Shown: in pieces, positions 19,366-28,938 of the stretch
Position numbering within the stretch: the stretch's first letter is position 1
How the letters are laid out: each line of letters begins with the position of its first letter
Assembly (NCBI RefSeq): GCF_041022165.1
Contig: NZ_CP163302.1
Coordinates: forward strand, 4,216,001 to 4,280,000
Direction of reading: 5' to 3'
From: Sinomonas sp. P10A9
GTDB taxonomy: Bacteria > Actinomycetota > Actinomycetes > Actinomycetales > Micrococcaceae
Length of the DNA stretch: 64,000 nucleotides
Notes under the pieces: model-generated
Databases searched by the model: none
The model's input: the letters and a program-made list of their open reading frames with translations, nothing else
Told to the model about the DNA's origin: nothing
Position numbers and translations under genes: made by a program

Positions 19366-20591
19366 TCGCCGAGTCCATCCGGTTCGCCCTCTCGGGCATC
19401 GCGGCGAACAAGATGCGCTCCGTCCTGACCACGCTGGGCATCGTGATCGGCATCAGCGCCGTCATCACCCTCCTCGCGGTCGGCGCCGGTACCTCGAACC
19501 TGATCAAGGACCAGATCGGCAAGCTCGGCACCAACGTGCTGACCGTCAATCGCGCCGTCGCCACCGGCGGCCGGACCACGGGCGGCAGTGCGACGGCGAC
19601 CCGCACCCGCTCGACGTCGCTCACCATTGCAGACCAGCAGTCGCTCGGGGATCCCGTGCTTGCGCCGGACGTAGCGACTGCCGCACCGGTGGTCCAGGCG
19701 CAGTCCGTGACGGCCACGCTGGGCTCCTCGACGCACTCGATCTCCTCGACGCTGGGGACCTCGCCCTCGTACTTCGGGATCACGGCGTTCACGGCCGCGG
19801 CGGGCCGCGTGCTCGACGACGCCGATGCGGGCCAACGTGCCGTGGTGCTCGGCAACAGCGTGGCCGCGGACCTCGCGCAGAACGTCGCCTCCCTCGTGGG
19901 TCAGACCGTCTCCCTCAACAACCAGGACTTCACGGTGGTCGGTGTCCTCGCGCCGAAGGGCACGAGCGGCCTCAACGACCCCGACGACGTGGCCATGGTC
20001 CCGATCGACACCGCACAGGGCACCTTCACGGGCTACACGCAGAGCCTGTCCTCGATCGCCGTTCAGGCCAAGAGCGCCGACGTCATGACCGAGGCGCAGA
20101 ACGAGATCCAGCAGATCCTCGATGCGCGGCACCAGGTCACGAGCGACACCCGCGACTATCAGGTCCGCAACCAGGCCCAGGTGCTCTCGACGGCCACGTC
20201 CACGACGCAGACCCTCACGATCCTGCTCAGCGCCGTGGCCGGCATCAGCCTCCTCGTCGGCGGGATCGGCGTCATGAACATCATGCTCGTGACCGTCACC
20301 GAGCGCACGCGCGAGATCGGCATCCGCAAGGCGATCGGAGCGACGCGGGGCAACATCGTCCTGCAGTTCCTCGTCGAGTCCCTCATCATCTCGACGCTCG
20401 GCGGCATCGTGGGGATCCTCATCGGCTTCGGCGCCTCGAGCTTCCAGCTCTTCGGCATCCGTCCCGAAGTCCAGTGGTGGACCGTGTGGCTGAGCGTGGC
20501 CGTGTCCGCCGGGATCGGCCTCGTGTTCGGGATCTACCCGGCCAACAAGGCCGCCAAGCTCCGCCCCATCGACGCCCTCCGCTACGAATAG
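19362..20591 (+). CDS. MacB-like ABC transporter permease
   Basis: A 409-residue permease with the MacB layout. One N-terminal helix starts after [20 protein letters not shown], a large extracytoplasmic MacB_PCD domain spans about 40-280, and three C-terminal helices follow with the [18 protein letters not shown] motif before the coupling helix. The ATG overlaps the ATPase stop. Such tripartite pumps expel macrolides, peptides or lipids, and the substrate here is not evident. Confidence 0.9.
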   Translation: MIAESIRFALSGIAANKMRSVLTTLGIVIGISAVITLLAVGAGTSNLIKDQIGKLGTNVLTVNRAVATGGRTTGGSATATRTRSTSLTIADQQSLGDPVLAPDVATAAPVVQAQSVTATLGSSTHSISSTLGTSPSYFGITAFTAAAGRVLDDADAGQRAVVLGNSVAADLAQNVASLVGQTVSLNNQDFTVVGVLAPKGTSGLNDPDDVAMVPIDTAQGTFTGYTQSLSSIAVQAKSADVMTEAQNEIQQILDARHQVTSDTRDYQVRNQAQVLSTATSTTQTLTILLSAVAGISLLVGGIGVMNIMLVTVTERTREIGIRKAIGATRGNIVLQFLVESLIISTLGGIVGILIGFGASSFQLFGIRPEVQWWTVWLSVAVSAGIGLVFGIYPANKAAKLRPIDALRYE

Positions 20592-20598
20592 AGCACCC

Positions 20599-21255
20599 AT
20601 GCGCGACCACACCCCAGACGCCACCGCCCCGACCGAGCGGATCACCACCGCGGGCCCCACGTCCCCGGTTCCGACGTCCCCGGTTCCCGCGGCCGGCGTC
20701 CCCCAAGGCAACGCCCCGCTGGCGCCAGTCCCCCCAGCCATGGCCGCACCCGCCGCCGTGCCGTGGGGCAGCCCGGCACCCACTGAGCCGGTCGACCTCC
20801 TGGGCACCCGCGAGGATGCCGTGCCGTGGGGCAGCCCGATGGCGAACCGCCGTGGCGAGGTCCCCCACGAGGGGCCCGTCGCCGCGGACGGCCTGCTCCC
20901 GGCAGGACCGGCCTTTTCCGCGGACTCGGTCGACGAGCCGTTTGTCCCCGCTCCGCGCTGGCGCGCCGGCAGGCTCACGAAGGTGCTCGTGGCGGTGTGC
21001 CTCATCCTGGCTGGCGGGCTGGGCGGGGCGGCCCTGCAGAAGGCCGTGGATGTGCGCTCCGGGGTGAGCGGGCGCGTGGGCCAGACCCAGTTCGGCACGG
21101 GGACGCAGAACGGAACGGGCCCCGGACAGACGGGCACCGGCGAGAACGGCAGCGGGTTCGGCGGCAGGAACCGCTCCTCGCAGTCACCGGGCAGCGCGCC
21201 GTCCTCGCCGCCCACGGCGGCGTCGGGCACTCCGTCGGGCGCGCCGACACCCTAG
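20599..21255 (+). CDS. Single-pass membrane protein, last gene of the MacB-like operon
   Basis: A 218-residue protein, unrecognised. The first 120 residues are Pro/Ala-rich and presumably cytoplasmic, with two copies of AVPWGSP about 30 residues apart. A single transmembrane helix ([21 protein letters not shown]) follows near 125-147, then a Gly/Thr/Asn/Ser-rich external tail. It begins seven bases after the permease stop. Its composition resembles the disordered tail of the adaptor, so a role in assembling that pump is possible. Confidence 0.65.
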   Translation: MRDHTPDATAPTERITTAGPTSPVPTSPVPAAGVPQGNAPLAPVPPAMAAPAAVPWGSPAPTEPVDLLGTREDAVPWGSPMANRRGEVPHEGPVAADGLLPAGPAFSADSVDEPFVPAPRWRAGRLTKVLVAVCLILAGGLGGAALQKAVDVRSGVSGRVGQTQFGTGTQNGTGPGQTGTGENGSGFGGRNRSSQSPGSAPSSPPTAASGTPSGAPTP

Positions 21256-21330
21256 CCGCACCGAGAGGCTACCGCCCCCCGGCCGCTCCCCTGCCGGCGA
21301 GTAGGCCGTCAGCGGCGCAAGGGGTCCACG

Positions 21331-22584
21331 CTAACCGCGGACCTCGGCGGGCGCGCCCTCCTTGCGGGTCACACCAGCGAGCGCGAGGGCCACCAGGATG
21401 GGCACGAGGATCACGAGGAGCGCGTGGCGCAGGCCCAATTGATCGCCGAGGAATCCGAGGAACGGCGGCCCTGCAAGGAAAGCAATGTAGCCGATGGTGG
21501 AGACCACCGCGACGCGTGCGGCCGCCTTCCGTGGGTCGTCCGCGGCTGCGGACATCCCCATCGGGAACGCGAGCGCCGCTCCAAGGCCCCAGAGCACCGC
21601 GCCCACGGCCGAGAGCCAATATGTGCCTGCCAAGGAATATGTTGTGAGTCCGATCGCCGCGGAGACCATGCTGATCCGGAGGGCGGCGACCCTCCCGATC
21701 CGGTCGATCACGCGGCCGCCGAACCAGCGCGCGAGGGTCATTGCACCGACGAACACTGCGAACAGCCCGGCACCTGCGGACTCGCTCGAACCGAGCCCGT
21801 CCACCGCACCCTTGGAGATCCAGTCATTGCCCGCACCCTCGGTGAGGGTCGCGCCAAGCACAACGACTCCGATCAGCACCGTGCGCGGGTGCCGCCAGGC
21901 GTCGAGCATGTTGGGCTTAGGCCCACTGGCCTCGGGAACAGGGATCGCAGCGCCGGCGAGCTGGTCAGGCGAGCCTCCAGCCTCAGGCGCGTGCCCAGCG
22001 TCGTGCGGAAGGAAGTACCGCGGAACCACCGCGATGATCACCACGACGACCACCATGATCCCGAACAGGTGCAGTGGCAGCGCCACACCCGCCGCGCTCA
22101 GGCCCGCACCGACGAGCGCTCCGAGCACGGCGCCGCCGCTGAACGCCGCGTGGAGCTTGGGCATGATCGTGCGGCCGAGCCGGTGCTCGACGTCCGCGCC
22201 CCCGATGTTCTGCGCGACGTCCCAGAACGCGACCCCCGAGCCGAAGAGCACCATCCCGACCGTCACCACCCACACGGACTGGATCAGCAGGCCAGAGGCG
22301 ATCACGGCTCCGGCCACGACTGCCATGGTCCCCCCGAACCGGACCGTGGCCTTGAGTCCGATCCGGTCCACGACTGCCCCCGTCAGCGGAAGCGACACGA
22401 GCGAGCCGATGGCACCCACGAGGAGCACGGCCCCCATCTGCCCCGTCGAGAGCCCGAGCGTTTCCGTGACGGACGGGATACGCGCGGCCCAGCTGGCGAA
22501 GATGAAGCCGTTCGTGCCGAAGACGATGAAGATCGCAAGGGCCGCGACGCTGACGGCGTCGCGGGACATGATGCGGGTGCTCAT
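21331..22584 (-). CDS. MFS transporter (YbjJ-like)
   Basis: A 417-residue protein with about 12 transmembrane helices. It begins with AALAIFIVFGTNGFIFASWAARIPSV, typical of the YbjJ/inner-membrane MFS group, and contains the loop motif VDRIGLKATVRFGG. It is divergent from a MarR regulator at 22748, with palindromes in the gap, so expression is probably ligand-induced. The substrate is unknown. Confidence 0.85.
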   Translation of the reverse strand: MSTRIMSRDAVSVAALAIFIVFGTNGFIFASWAARIPSVTETLGLSTGQMGAVLLVGAIGSLVSLPLTGAVVDRIGLKATVRFGGTMAVVAGAVIASGLLIQSVWVVTVGMVLFGSGVAFWDVAQNIGGADVEHRLGRTIMPKLHAAFSGGAVLGALVGAGLSAAGVALPLHLFGIMVVVVVIIAVVPRYFLPHDAGHAPEAGGSPDQLAGAAIPVPEASGPKPNMLDAWRHPRTVLIGVVVLGATLTEGAGNDWISKGAVDGLGSSESAGAGLFAVFVGAMTLARWFGGRVIDRIGRVAALRISMVSAAIGLTTYSLAGTYWLSAVGAVLWGLGAALAFPMGMSAAADDPRKAAARVAVVSTIGYIAFLAGPPFLGFLGDQLGLRHALLVILVPILVALALAGVTRKEGAPAEVRG

Positions 22585-22708
22585 GGCGCCGCCACGCAGA
22601 TCCCGTGGTGGGTGGAGGTGATGGTGGATCGCATGGGTCTACTCAATCACCATTTGGCGCGCCGCATCAGATCACGCCGCAAATCGATGGAGATAATCTC
22701 GCACAGCC

Positions 22709-22743
22709 AAAGTACTTTTCTAGCTACTTATCTAGTAAAGTAG
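22709..22743. promoter_or_regulatory. MarR operator/promoter region
   Basis: Two dyads lie close together: AAAGTACTTT, a perfect 10-bp palindrome at 22709-22718, and CTACTT-8-AAGTAG at 22724-22743. TAAAGT (22736-22741) ends exactly six bases before the marR ATG, so it is a good leaderless -10 buried in the second dyad. Autorepression by the MarR protein, and control of the divergent MFS gene, is inferred. Confidence 0.6.
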
Positions 22744-22747
22744 TTGC

Positions 22748-23269
22748 ATGCCCTCAGCCAGCCCCACCGCCCCCACGGACTACGTCGACGGCGTCCGCAG
22801 CCAGTGGAACCGACTCTTCCCGGGACTGGACACGGGCGCCGTGGACATCGTCGGGCGGATCAACCGCATCTCCCAGATCATCCAGCTCCGCAGCGACGCC
22901 GTGCTGGCCGCCAACCGCATCACGAGGGCCGAGTTCGACATGCTCTCGCTGCTGGCCCGCGCCGCGAGGCCGATGGCCCCTACCGAGCTCGCCGCAGAGC
23001 TGCTCATCTCCGGACCCGGCACCACCAAGAGGATCAAGAAGCTCGTGGACGCCGGACTCGCGGAACGTGAGGCCAATCCGCTCGACGGCCGCGGCACCCT
23101 CATCCGCCTCACCCCTCACGCGGCCAGCGTGCTTCGGCCCATCCTGGAAGACGTCCTCAGGCTCGAGGAGAGCCTGATCTCCGCCTTGGACCCCGCGGCT
23201 GCCAGCGCCCTGGCTGGGCACCTGCGCGCCCTGCTCTCGAGCCTCGAGCCGCAGTCCGGCGGTTCCTGA
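22748..23269 (+). CDS. MarR family transcriptional regulator
   Basis: A 173-residue winged-helix regulator: FDMLSLLARAARPMAPTELAAELLISGPGTTKRIKKLVDAGLAER is the recognition region, followed by the wing NPLDGRGTLIRLTPHA. There is no ribosome-binding site. The -10 hexamer TAAAGT six bases upstream implies a leaderless mRNA. It lies between a divergent MFS gene and a co-directional FUSC transporter gene 63 bases downstream, either of which it may control. Confidence 0.9.
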   Translation: MPSASPTAPTDYVDGVRSQWNRLFPGLDTGAVDIVGRINRISQIIQLRSDAVLAANRITRAEFDMLSLLARAARPMAPTELAAELLISGPGTTKRIKKLVDAGLAEREANPLDGRGTLIRLTPHAASVLRPILEDVLRLEESLISALDPAAASALAGHLRALLSSLEPQSGGS

Positions 23270-23332
23270 AGCCGGCCGCACCGACCCTCATTTTCCCCAT
23301 ACCCAGCGACGCACAGGAGGCGCCCCTCAGCC

Positions 23333-24409
23333 GTGAAACAGCATGCCCGAGAGTTCTTCCACCTTCCCCCCGCCCGCGGCCATCGCATCCCCGCACTCCG
23401 CGTCGCCGCAGGCATCGTCATCCCCCTGATCGCCCTCGTCCTCCTGGGCAGGGCGGATCTGACGATCTACGCGGTGTTCGGGGCGCTCACGGGCGTCTAC
23501 GGGCGGATGGAGCCGCATTGGCTCAGGCTCAAGCACCAGACGTACGCAGGGATCCTCATGTGTGCCAGCGTGGCCGGCGGCGTCGCCCTCGCCGCGGCGC
23601 ACGCGTCGGCGTGGGCCCTCACCGGGCTGGCCACGATCCTCGCCGGGGTGCTCTCGGTGGTCTCCGACCGCCTCAGCCTGCGCCCGAGCGGCCCGTTCTT
23701 CTATCTCTTCGCCTTCACCGCGAGCGCGTCCGTCCCGTTCGACGGCCAGCTCTGGGAGGCGGCCACGACGGCTGCGGCGAGCGTCGCCGTCGCGCTTCTC
23801 ATCGGGTTCGCGGGTCGCCTGCGTGCGCACCGCCACCACCCCGACCGCGGACTGCTCGAGGACCCGCACGCCCCGTGGCCCAGAATGCTCCGGCACGCGG
23901 GCCGGTACGTTGCGGCCATGGGCCTCGCCGGTTCGCTCGCGACCGCGCTCGGGCTCGGCCACTCCTACTGGGCCATGATCGCGGCGGCGGCCCCGATCGC
24001 CGCGGCGGACGCCACGCGCGGGCTGGTCCGGGCCGTGCACCGCGTGGTGGGCACCTACGGCGGGGTGGCGCTCACCGCTGGCCTGCTCACGCTGCACTGG
24101 GCCGCGCTGCCCTTGGCGGTGCTCCTCGCGGGCCTGCAGTTCATCGGCGAGGTCTTCGTGGTCCGCCACTACAGCATCGCCCTCGTGTTCATGACGCCGG
24201 TTGCCCTCATGATGACCGGGTTCGTTGCAGCGAGCCCCTCCCAAGGGCTCGTGGCCGACCGTGCCGTGGAAACCACGATCGGCGCGGCCATTGCCTTCGC
24301 CGTCATCCTGCTCACCACCAGCAGACGTCGCAGCGGGGCCGCCGGTGCCCCCGCCTCCCCCGCGCGCGTGCTGGCTGAGCACGGTCCAAGAGCCTCTGAC
24401 GCTGGCTGA
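23333..24409 (+). CDS. FUSC family transporter (aromatic acid exporter-like)
   Basis: A 358-residue protein with two sets of transmembrane helices flanking short cytoplasmic loops. The motif YAVFGALTGVYGRMEPHWLRLKH and the second-half HSYWAMIAAAAPIAAADATRG block are typical of FUSC/fusaric-acid-resistance proteins. GTG 23333 follows ACAGGAGGCGCC. It is likely cotranscribed with marR. Exporting aromatic acids under MarR control is a common arrangement, so this is a reasonable but unproven role. Confidence 0.85.
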   Translation: MKQHAREFFHLPPARGHRIPALRVAAGIVIPLIALVLLGRADLTIYAVFGALTGVYGRMEPHWLRLKHQTYAGILMCASVAGGVALAAAHASAWALTGLATILAGVLSVVSDRLSLRPSGPFFYLFAFTASASVPFDGQLWEAATTAAASVAVALLIGFAGRLRAHRHHPDRGLLEDPHAPWPRMLRHAGRYVAAMGLAGSLATALGLGHSYWAMIAAAAPIAAADATRGLVRAVHRVVGTYGGVALTAGLLTLHWAALPLAVLLAGLQFIGEVFVVRHYSIALVFMTPVALMMTGFVAASPSQGLVADRAVETTIGAAIAFAVILLTTSRRRSGAAGAPASPARVLAEHGPRASDAG

Positions 24410-24446
24410 CTCGCCATGTGACGAGAACCGCGGGTGCTCAGCCAGC
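24401..24446. terminator. Convergent terminator-like inverted repeat
   Basis: GCTGGCTGA (24401-24409) pairs perfectly with TCAGCCAGC (24438-24446). Each arm contains the stop codon of one of the two converging genes, so both proteins end in the same codons. An inner CTCG/CGAG pair strengthens the fold. It lacks U-runs. Confidence 0.5.
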
Positions 24447-26489
24447 CGCCTTCACGAGGAAGTTCTTCAGCAGTGGACCCGAGACCGTAGCGCCGAGACC
24501 GCCCTCGTCGACGAACACCGCGACCGCGAGGTCGCCGTGCGTGCCGATGATCCACGCGTGGGTCTTGAGCGGAGTGTCCGAGCCGAACTCCGCCGTGCCC
24601 GTCTTGGCGCCCACCGGAGCGCCTGGCACGTCGGCGAGGAACCCCGCGTGGCCGCTCGTCACGACGGCACGCATCATGTCCTGCAGCGTCGCGGCCTCCG
24701 CGGCATTGAGCGGGGGGCCGGCCTGCGCCGTCGGGCTCGCGGACGCTGCGGGTGCGGACGACGCCGCACCGCCGGTCGCGCTGGAAGCAGCCCCCGCCGT
24801 CGTGCTCCCGGCAGACGCCGAGGCGGCCGGTGATGCTGTCCCGGACGGCGATGCGCCCGCCGTCGTGCCCGCCTGGCCGTTGAGCACGAGCTGCACCGAG
24901 ACCGGCGAGCCCTTCGCAACGGAGCCTGCCATGATCGCGGCGGCGAGGGGGGAGAAGAGGATCTTGCCCTGGCCGATCATCGAGGCCGCGTGCTCGGTGC
25001 TGCCGGCGTCGCCGGGCACCGAGCCGAGGAACGCGGGGGCGCCGAGCCTCGGCGCGTCGACGGCCACGCCGAGAGAGGTTGCCGCCGATTCGAGCTGGGC
25101 CTGGGAGAGCTTGTCCCGCAGCGAGATGAAGGCGGTGTTGCACGAGTGCGCGTAGGCGTCGCGCAGTGTGATGTTGCCGAGCGACGACTCGGGGTATCCC
25201 GTGGCGTTCTGGAACGTCTTGCCGTCCACGACGAGCGTGGAGGTGCAGTCCACGCGGGTATCCACGGTGCCGCCTTGGCGGAGGAGCGCGAGGGAGTCTA
25301 CGGTCTTGAAGATCGAGCCGGGCGCGTACTGGCCGAGCATCGCGGTGTTGTACCCGTTGCCGCCTGGGCCGGACACGACGGCGAGCAGGGCGCCGTCGGA
25401 GGGGCGCAGCGCGACGATCGCCGAGGCCGGAGTGACGCCCGCGAGCTCGTCTTCGGCGATCTGCTGGAGCTTGGGGTCGATGGTGGTCTTGAGTGGCGTG
25501 CCGGGGACGGGCGCCTTGTCGAAGAGCGTGCGACGGGCGGCCGGGTTCGCCTTGAGCTTCTCGGCCGTGAGGTCCGCGGGCTGGGCGTAGACGGTGACAC
25601 CGTCGAGGCCGCGCAGCTGGGAATCGTACTGGGCCTGGAGGCCGCTCGAACCGGTCGTGTCGCCGCCCTGCACCGCCCCGCCGGAGTTCTTGACCTGTTC
25701 CGCCGTGGCCGCTCCGACGGCGCCGAGGACGGGCCGGGCGAACGTCCGCGTCGGGGCCAAGGGCATCGTGTCCTTGACAGTGATGGCGCCGGGTACCGCG
25801 GCGATCTGCTCGTCGGTGGGCGTCCTGCCGGCCTCGTCGCGGAGCGTGATCGCCTCGACGAATGCCTTCTCGCCGGCGCCCGCGACCTGCTTCGCGTACT
25901 CACCGGGATCGGTCTTCACCAGGTCCGCGAGCTTCGCCGCCGAGTCCGCCTGCTGATCCGCGGCGACCTTCGTCTTGTCGATGCCCACGCGCACCACGGG
26001 TCGCGCTGTGACGAGCTTCGCGTCCCCCGCGCCGAGGATGTCCGCGCGCGGCGACGCCTGCGTCGCGAGGGTGAGGACCTCGGTCTCGGCGAGGTGCGGC
26101 GCGAGGAGGTCCGGCTTCCACTGGGTGAGCCATCGGTCCCCGCTCCTGATGAGCTGCGCCGTCGTGGTGTACGTCCAGTCCTGCCCGCCGAGCTTCCAGT
26201 CGAAGTTCAGGGCGACGTCAGCCTTGTCGCCGTCGAGCTTCGGCTCCCCGGCGGTGACGGCGGGCTTGACCTCGCCGATGCCCTTGAGGGCGGCCTCGAG
26301 CTGCTGCTGCGCGGCCGCCGGCTCCTTGCCCTGCATCGGCACGCCGCTGACGTCGCGTGCAGCGAAGGCAGAGGCGAGCTGGCTGCCGGCCTGCTTCGCG
26401 GCAGCTTGGCGGCCGTCATCGCACGAGGTGAGTGCCGCGCCCATGATGGCGGCGGCAAGGACCAGAGAGACCACTCGGAATTTCCCCAC
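24438..26489 (-). CDS. Lipoprotein penicillin-binding protein (class B transpeptidase with NTF2-like domain)
   Basis: About 683 residues. A lipobox (ALTSC) near residue 25 anchors it to the membrane. An NTF2-like MecA_N domain spans ~30-140, a PBP dimerisation domain ~150-310, and a transpeptidase domain ~335-680 with SxxK (SIFK, ~394), SxN (SCN, ~451) and KTG (~631). It cross-links peptidoglycan outside the cell. A Ser/Ala/Thr/Gly insert of about 55 residues (~541-595) interrupts the transpeptidase domain. The start is the second of two close GTGs because TAGGCT ends exactly six bases before it (leaderless); GTG 26495 is the alternative. Confidence 0.92.
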   Translation of the reverse strand: MGKFRVVSLVLAAAIMGAALTSCDDGRQAAAKQAGSQLASAFAARDVSGVPMQGKEPAAAQQQLEAALKGIGEVKPAVTAGEPKLDGDKADVALNFDWKLGGQDWTYTTTAQLIRSGDRWLTQWKPDLLAPHLAETEVLTLATQASPRADILGAGDAKLVTARPVVRVGIDKTKVAADQQADSAAKLADLVKTDPGEYAKQVAGAGEKAFVEAITLRDEAGRTPTDEQIAAVPGAITVKDTMPLAPTRTFARPVLGAVGAATAEQVKNSGGAVQGGDTTGSSGLQAQYDSQLRGLDGVTVYAQPADLTAEKLKANPAARRTLFDKAPVPGTPLKTTIDPKLQQIAEDELAGVTPASAIVALRPSDGALLAVVSGPGGNGYNTAMLGQYAPGSIFKTVDSLALLRQGGTVDTRVDCTSTLVVDGKTFQNATGYPESSLGNITLRDAYAHSCNTAFISLRDKLSQAQLESAATSLGVAVDAPRLGAPAFLGSVPGDAGSTEHAASMIGQGKILFSPLAAAIMAGSVAKGSPVSVQLVLNGQAGTTAGASPSGTASPAASASAGSTTAGAASSATGGAASSAPAASASPTAQAGPPLNAAEAATLQDMMRAVVTSGHAGFLADVPGAPVGAKTGTAEFGSDTPLKTHAWIIGTHGDLAVAVFVDEGGLGATVSGPLLKNFLVKAAG

Positions 26490-26638
26490 GGGCACAGCCT
26501 ATGCGGTCGCGGATGTGGGCTCGGACACAAGGACAGTGCATGTGCTCCCGCCCGGTTGATGAGTTCCAAGCCCCCGTATGCACGGTGTGTCGCCGCGCGG
26601 CGCGGAGGCAAGGCCTCAGAAGTGGGCTGGCCCGAGCC

Positions 26639-27196
26639 TCAAAGCCGCAGCTCGAGCAGCACAGTGTCCCGCCACGTCCCCGCTAGGCGGCCGTGGGCCA
26701 TGAGCGCGATCCGCTCGCGGCGCCCGACCTCGCGGAACCCGAACCTGCGGTGCAGGGCGAGGCTCGCGGCGTTCTCGGGGAAGACCGTGGCCTGCACGGT
26801 CCAGATCCCGTGGGCTCGGGACTCGTCGAGCAGCGCACGCATGAGCAGGGTGCCGATGCCGCGGCCGCCGTCGGCCGGGTCCACGTATAGGGAGTGCTCG
26901 ACGACGCCCCGGTACACCGCGCGCGCCGACACGCGGCCCGCTCCGGTCCAGCCGAGAACACGCCCCGCGCCGCCCGCGCCCTCGCCGGTGTCCTCCGCGA
27001 CCAGGACGAACTCCTTGGCCGCCGCGAAGGCCTCCCACGTGGCTGGCGGCGCCGACTCGAAGGTCGCATCGCCAGCCTCGATCCCGGCCGCGTAGATGTC
27101 GCGGATGCGCGGCCAGTCCGCCGCCGTGGCCGGGCGGGTGGCGAGTGTGGATTCGGGTGGGCGGGTGGGCTGCATCGGTCCGGCGGGAGCGTCCAT
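26639..27196 (-). CDS. GNAT N-acetyltransferase (phosphinothricin/MnaT-like)
   Basis: A 185-residue GNAT protein. It shows the N-terminal TRPATAADWPRIRDIYAAGI motif, the acetyl-CoA loop DGGRGIGTLLMRALLDE, and the ENAASLALHRRFGFREVGRRERIAL block seen in phosphinothricin and methionine-sulfoximine acetyltransferases. Such enzymes acetylate small amines. The ATG has TAGCAT ending six bases upstream and no ribosome-binding site, so it is probably leaderless. Substrate specificity cannot be read from the sequence. Confidence 0.87.
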   Translation of the reverse strand: MDAPAGPMQPTRPPESTLATRPATAADWPRIRDIYAAGIEAGDATFESAPPATWEAFAAAKEFVLVAEDTGEGAGGAGRVLGWTGAGRVSARAVYRGVVEHSLYVDPADGGRGIGTLLMRALLDESRAHGIWTVQATVFPENAASLALHRRFGFREVGRRERIALMAHGRLAGTWRDTVLLELRL

Positions 27197-27238
27197 GGGG
27201 CGATGCTACGCGTCGGCCCATGGTCGCAGACCGGTCAC

Positions 27239-28921
27239 CTACCGCGCCCGTTCCACCCGCTCCTCGTCCCACACGGGCCCGGTCGTCTCGCGGACCTTGC
27301 CGTCGGAGCCGAACACGAGGAACCGGTCGAAGGACCGCGCGAACCAGCGGTCGTGGGTCACGGCGAGGACGGTGCCCTCGAACGCGTCGATGGCCCGCTC
27401 GAGCGCCTCGCCCGAGTGCAGGTCGAGGTTGTCGGTGGGCTCGTCGAGGAGCAGGAGTGTGGCCCCCGAGAGCTGGAGCAGGAGGATCTGGAACCGGGCC
27501 TGCTGGCCGCCCGAGAGCGATTCGTACTTCTGTTCCGCCTGCCCGGCGAGCCCGTACCCGTCGAGGGCGCCTGCTGCGGCCTCGCGGGCCAGGCCGGAGC
27601 GGTGCTCGTCGCCCCGGTGCAGGATTTCGAGCAGCGTCCGGCCGGCGAGGTCGGGCCGCGAGTGGGTCTGGGCGAAGTACCCGGGCCGGATCCGGGCCCC
27701 CAGCTTGACGGTCCCCTCGTGTGGGACTGGCGCGATCACGACGTCGGAGACCGGCTGGTGCTCACGCTCCGGATCGGTCCCGCCGAGCGCGAGCAGCCGC
27801 AGGAAGTGGCTCTTCCCCGAACCGTTCGAGCCCAGCACGGCCACCCGGTCGCCGAACCAGATCTCGGCGTCGAACGGCTTCATGAGCCCGGTGAGCCCGA
27901 GCTTCTCGGCCACGATCGCGCGCTTTCCGGTCCGCCCGCCGCGCAGCCGCATGTGCACGTTCTGCTCCACGGGCAGCGCTTCCGGTGGCCCGGCGGCGAG
28001 GAACTTCTCGAGTCGGGTCTGGGCCGCGTGGTAGCGGTTGGCCATGTCGGAGCGGAAGGCGGCCTTCGTCTTGTACATGGTCACGAGCTCCTTGAGCTTC
28101 GCGTGCTCCTCGTCCCAGCGCTTGCGAAGCTCCTCGAAGCGGACGTTCCGCTCTGCGCGCGCCTCGACGTAGGATGCAAAGCCGCCGCCGTGGATCCACG
28201 CGCTCGCGCCGTTGATGCCCGGCTCGAGCGTCACGATGCGCTGGGCGGCGTTGTTGAGCAACTCGCGGTCGTGGCTGATGAAGAACACCGTCTTGCGGGA
28301 CTCGTTGAGCTTCGCCTCGAGCCAGCGCTTGCCCGGGACGTCGAGGTAGTTGTCCGGCTCGTCGAGGAGCAGGAGGTCGTCGGGGCCCGCGAAGAGCGCC
28401 TCGAGCACGAGCCGCTTCTGCTCGCCGCCGGAGAGGGTCGACGCCGCGCGGTGCTGTGCCCGCTCGTACGGCATCCCGAGCGCGGCCATGGTGACCTCGT
28501 CCCAGACGGTCTCCCACTCATAGCCGCCGGCATCGCCCCATTCGGCGATCGCGTGCGCGTAGGCCATCTGGGTGGCCTCGCCGTCGTCTTCCATCATGGC
28601 CAGTTCGGCGGCGTCGAGCGCGCGGCCCGCAGTGGCGACGGACGACGGCGCGGCCCCCAGGAGGAGGTCCCGCACCGTCGATTCATCCCTGACCTGCCCG
28701 ATGAACTGCCGCATGACACCCATCGAGCCGGACCGGCCCACCACGCCCTCGTCCGGGGTGAGATCCCCGGCGATGATCTTGAACAGCGTCGTCTTGCCCG
28801 TGCCGTTCGGCCCGATGAGGGCGGTCTTTGAGCCCTCTGGGACCTTGAACGTGACGCCGTTCAGGAGCGGGGTGCCGTCGGAGAGGACATAGTCAATGCC
28901 GGAGAGGTCGAGGTGGGCCAC
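27239..28921 (-). CDS. ABC-F family ATPase (translation factor / antibiotic-resistance type)
   Basis: A 560-residue protein with two ABC domains and no membrane segments. Walker A motifs are GPNGTGKTT and GSNGSGKSH, and signatures are LSGGEQKRLVLEAL and LSGGQQARFQILLL. Both Walker B-Glu motifs (LLLLDEPDNYLD, LLLLDEPTDNLD) are intact. The interdomain linker (~240-310) is Arg/Lys-rich and helical, as in ribosome-binding ABC-F proteins. GTG 28921 has TACGCT exactly six bases upstream, a leaderless design. It could act in translation rescue or drug resistance. Confidence 0.93.
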   Translation of the reverse strand: MAHLDLSGIDYVLSDGTPLLNGVTFKVPEGSKTALIGPNGTGKTTLFKIIAGDLTPDEGVVGRSGSMGVMRQFIGQVRDESTVRDLLLGAAPSSVATAGRALDAAELAMMEDDGEATQMAYAHAIAEWGDAGGYEWETVWDEVTMAALGMPYERAQHRAASTLSGGEQKRLVLEALFAGPDDLLLLDEPDNYLDVPGKRWLEAKLNESRKTVFFISHDRELLNNAAQRIVTLEPGINGASAWIHGGGFASYVEARAERNVRFEELRKRWDEEHAKLKELVTMYKTKAAFRSDMANRYHAAQTRLEKFLAAGPPEALPVEQNVHMRLRGGRTGKRAIVAEKLGLTGLMKPFDAEIWFGDRVAVLGSNGSGKSHFLRLLALGGTDPEREHQPVSDVVIAPVPHEGTVKLGARIRPGYFAQTHSRPDLAGRTLLEILHRGDEHRSGLAREAAAGALDGYGLAGQAEQKYESLSGGQQARFQILLLQLSGATLLLLDEPTDNLDLHSGEALERAIDAFEGTVLAVTHDRWFARSFDRFLVFGSDGKVRETTGPVWDEERVERAR

Positions 28922-28938
28922 CCGTCAAGCGTAGTGGT

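Noticed and set aside
18678..21230. 850-codon minus-strand open frame
   Set aside because: It is antisense to the ATPase, permease and following membrane gene, all of which carry clear family motifs. Its Arg/Gly/Asp-rich translation is a high-GC shadow.
24990..27095. 701-codon plus-strand open frame
   Set aside because: It lies opposite the penicillin-binding protein and GNAT genes, with no motif and skewed composition.
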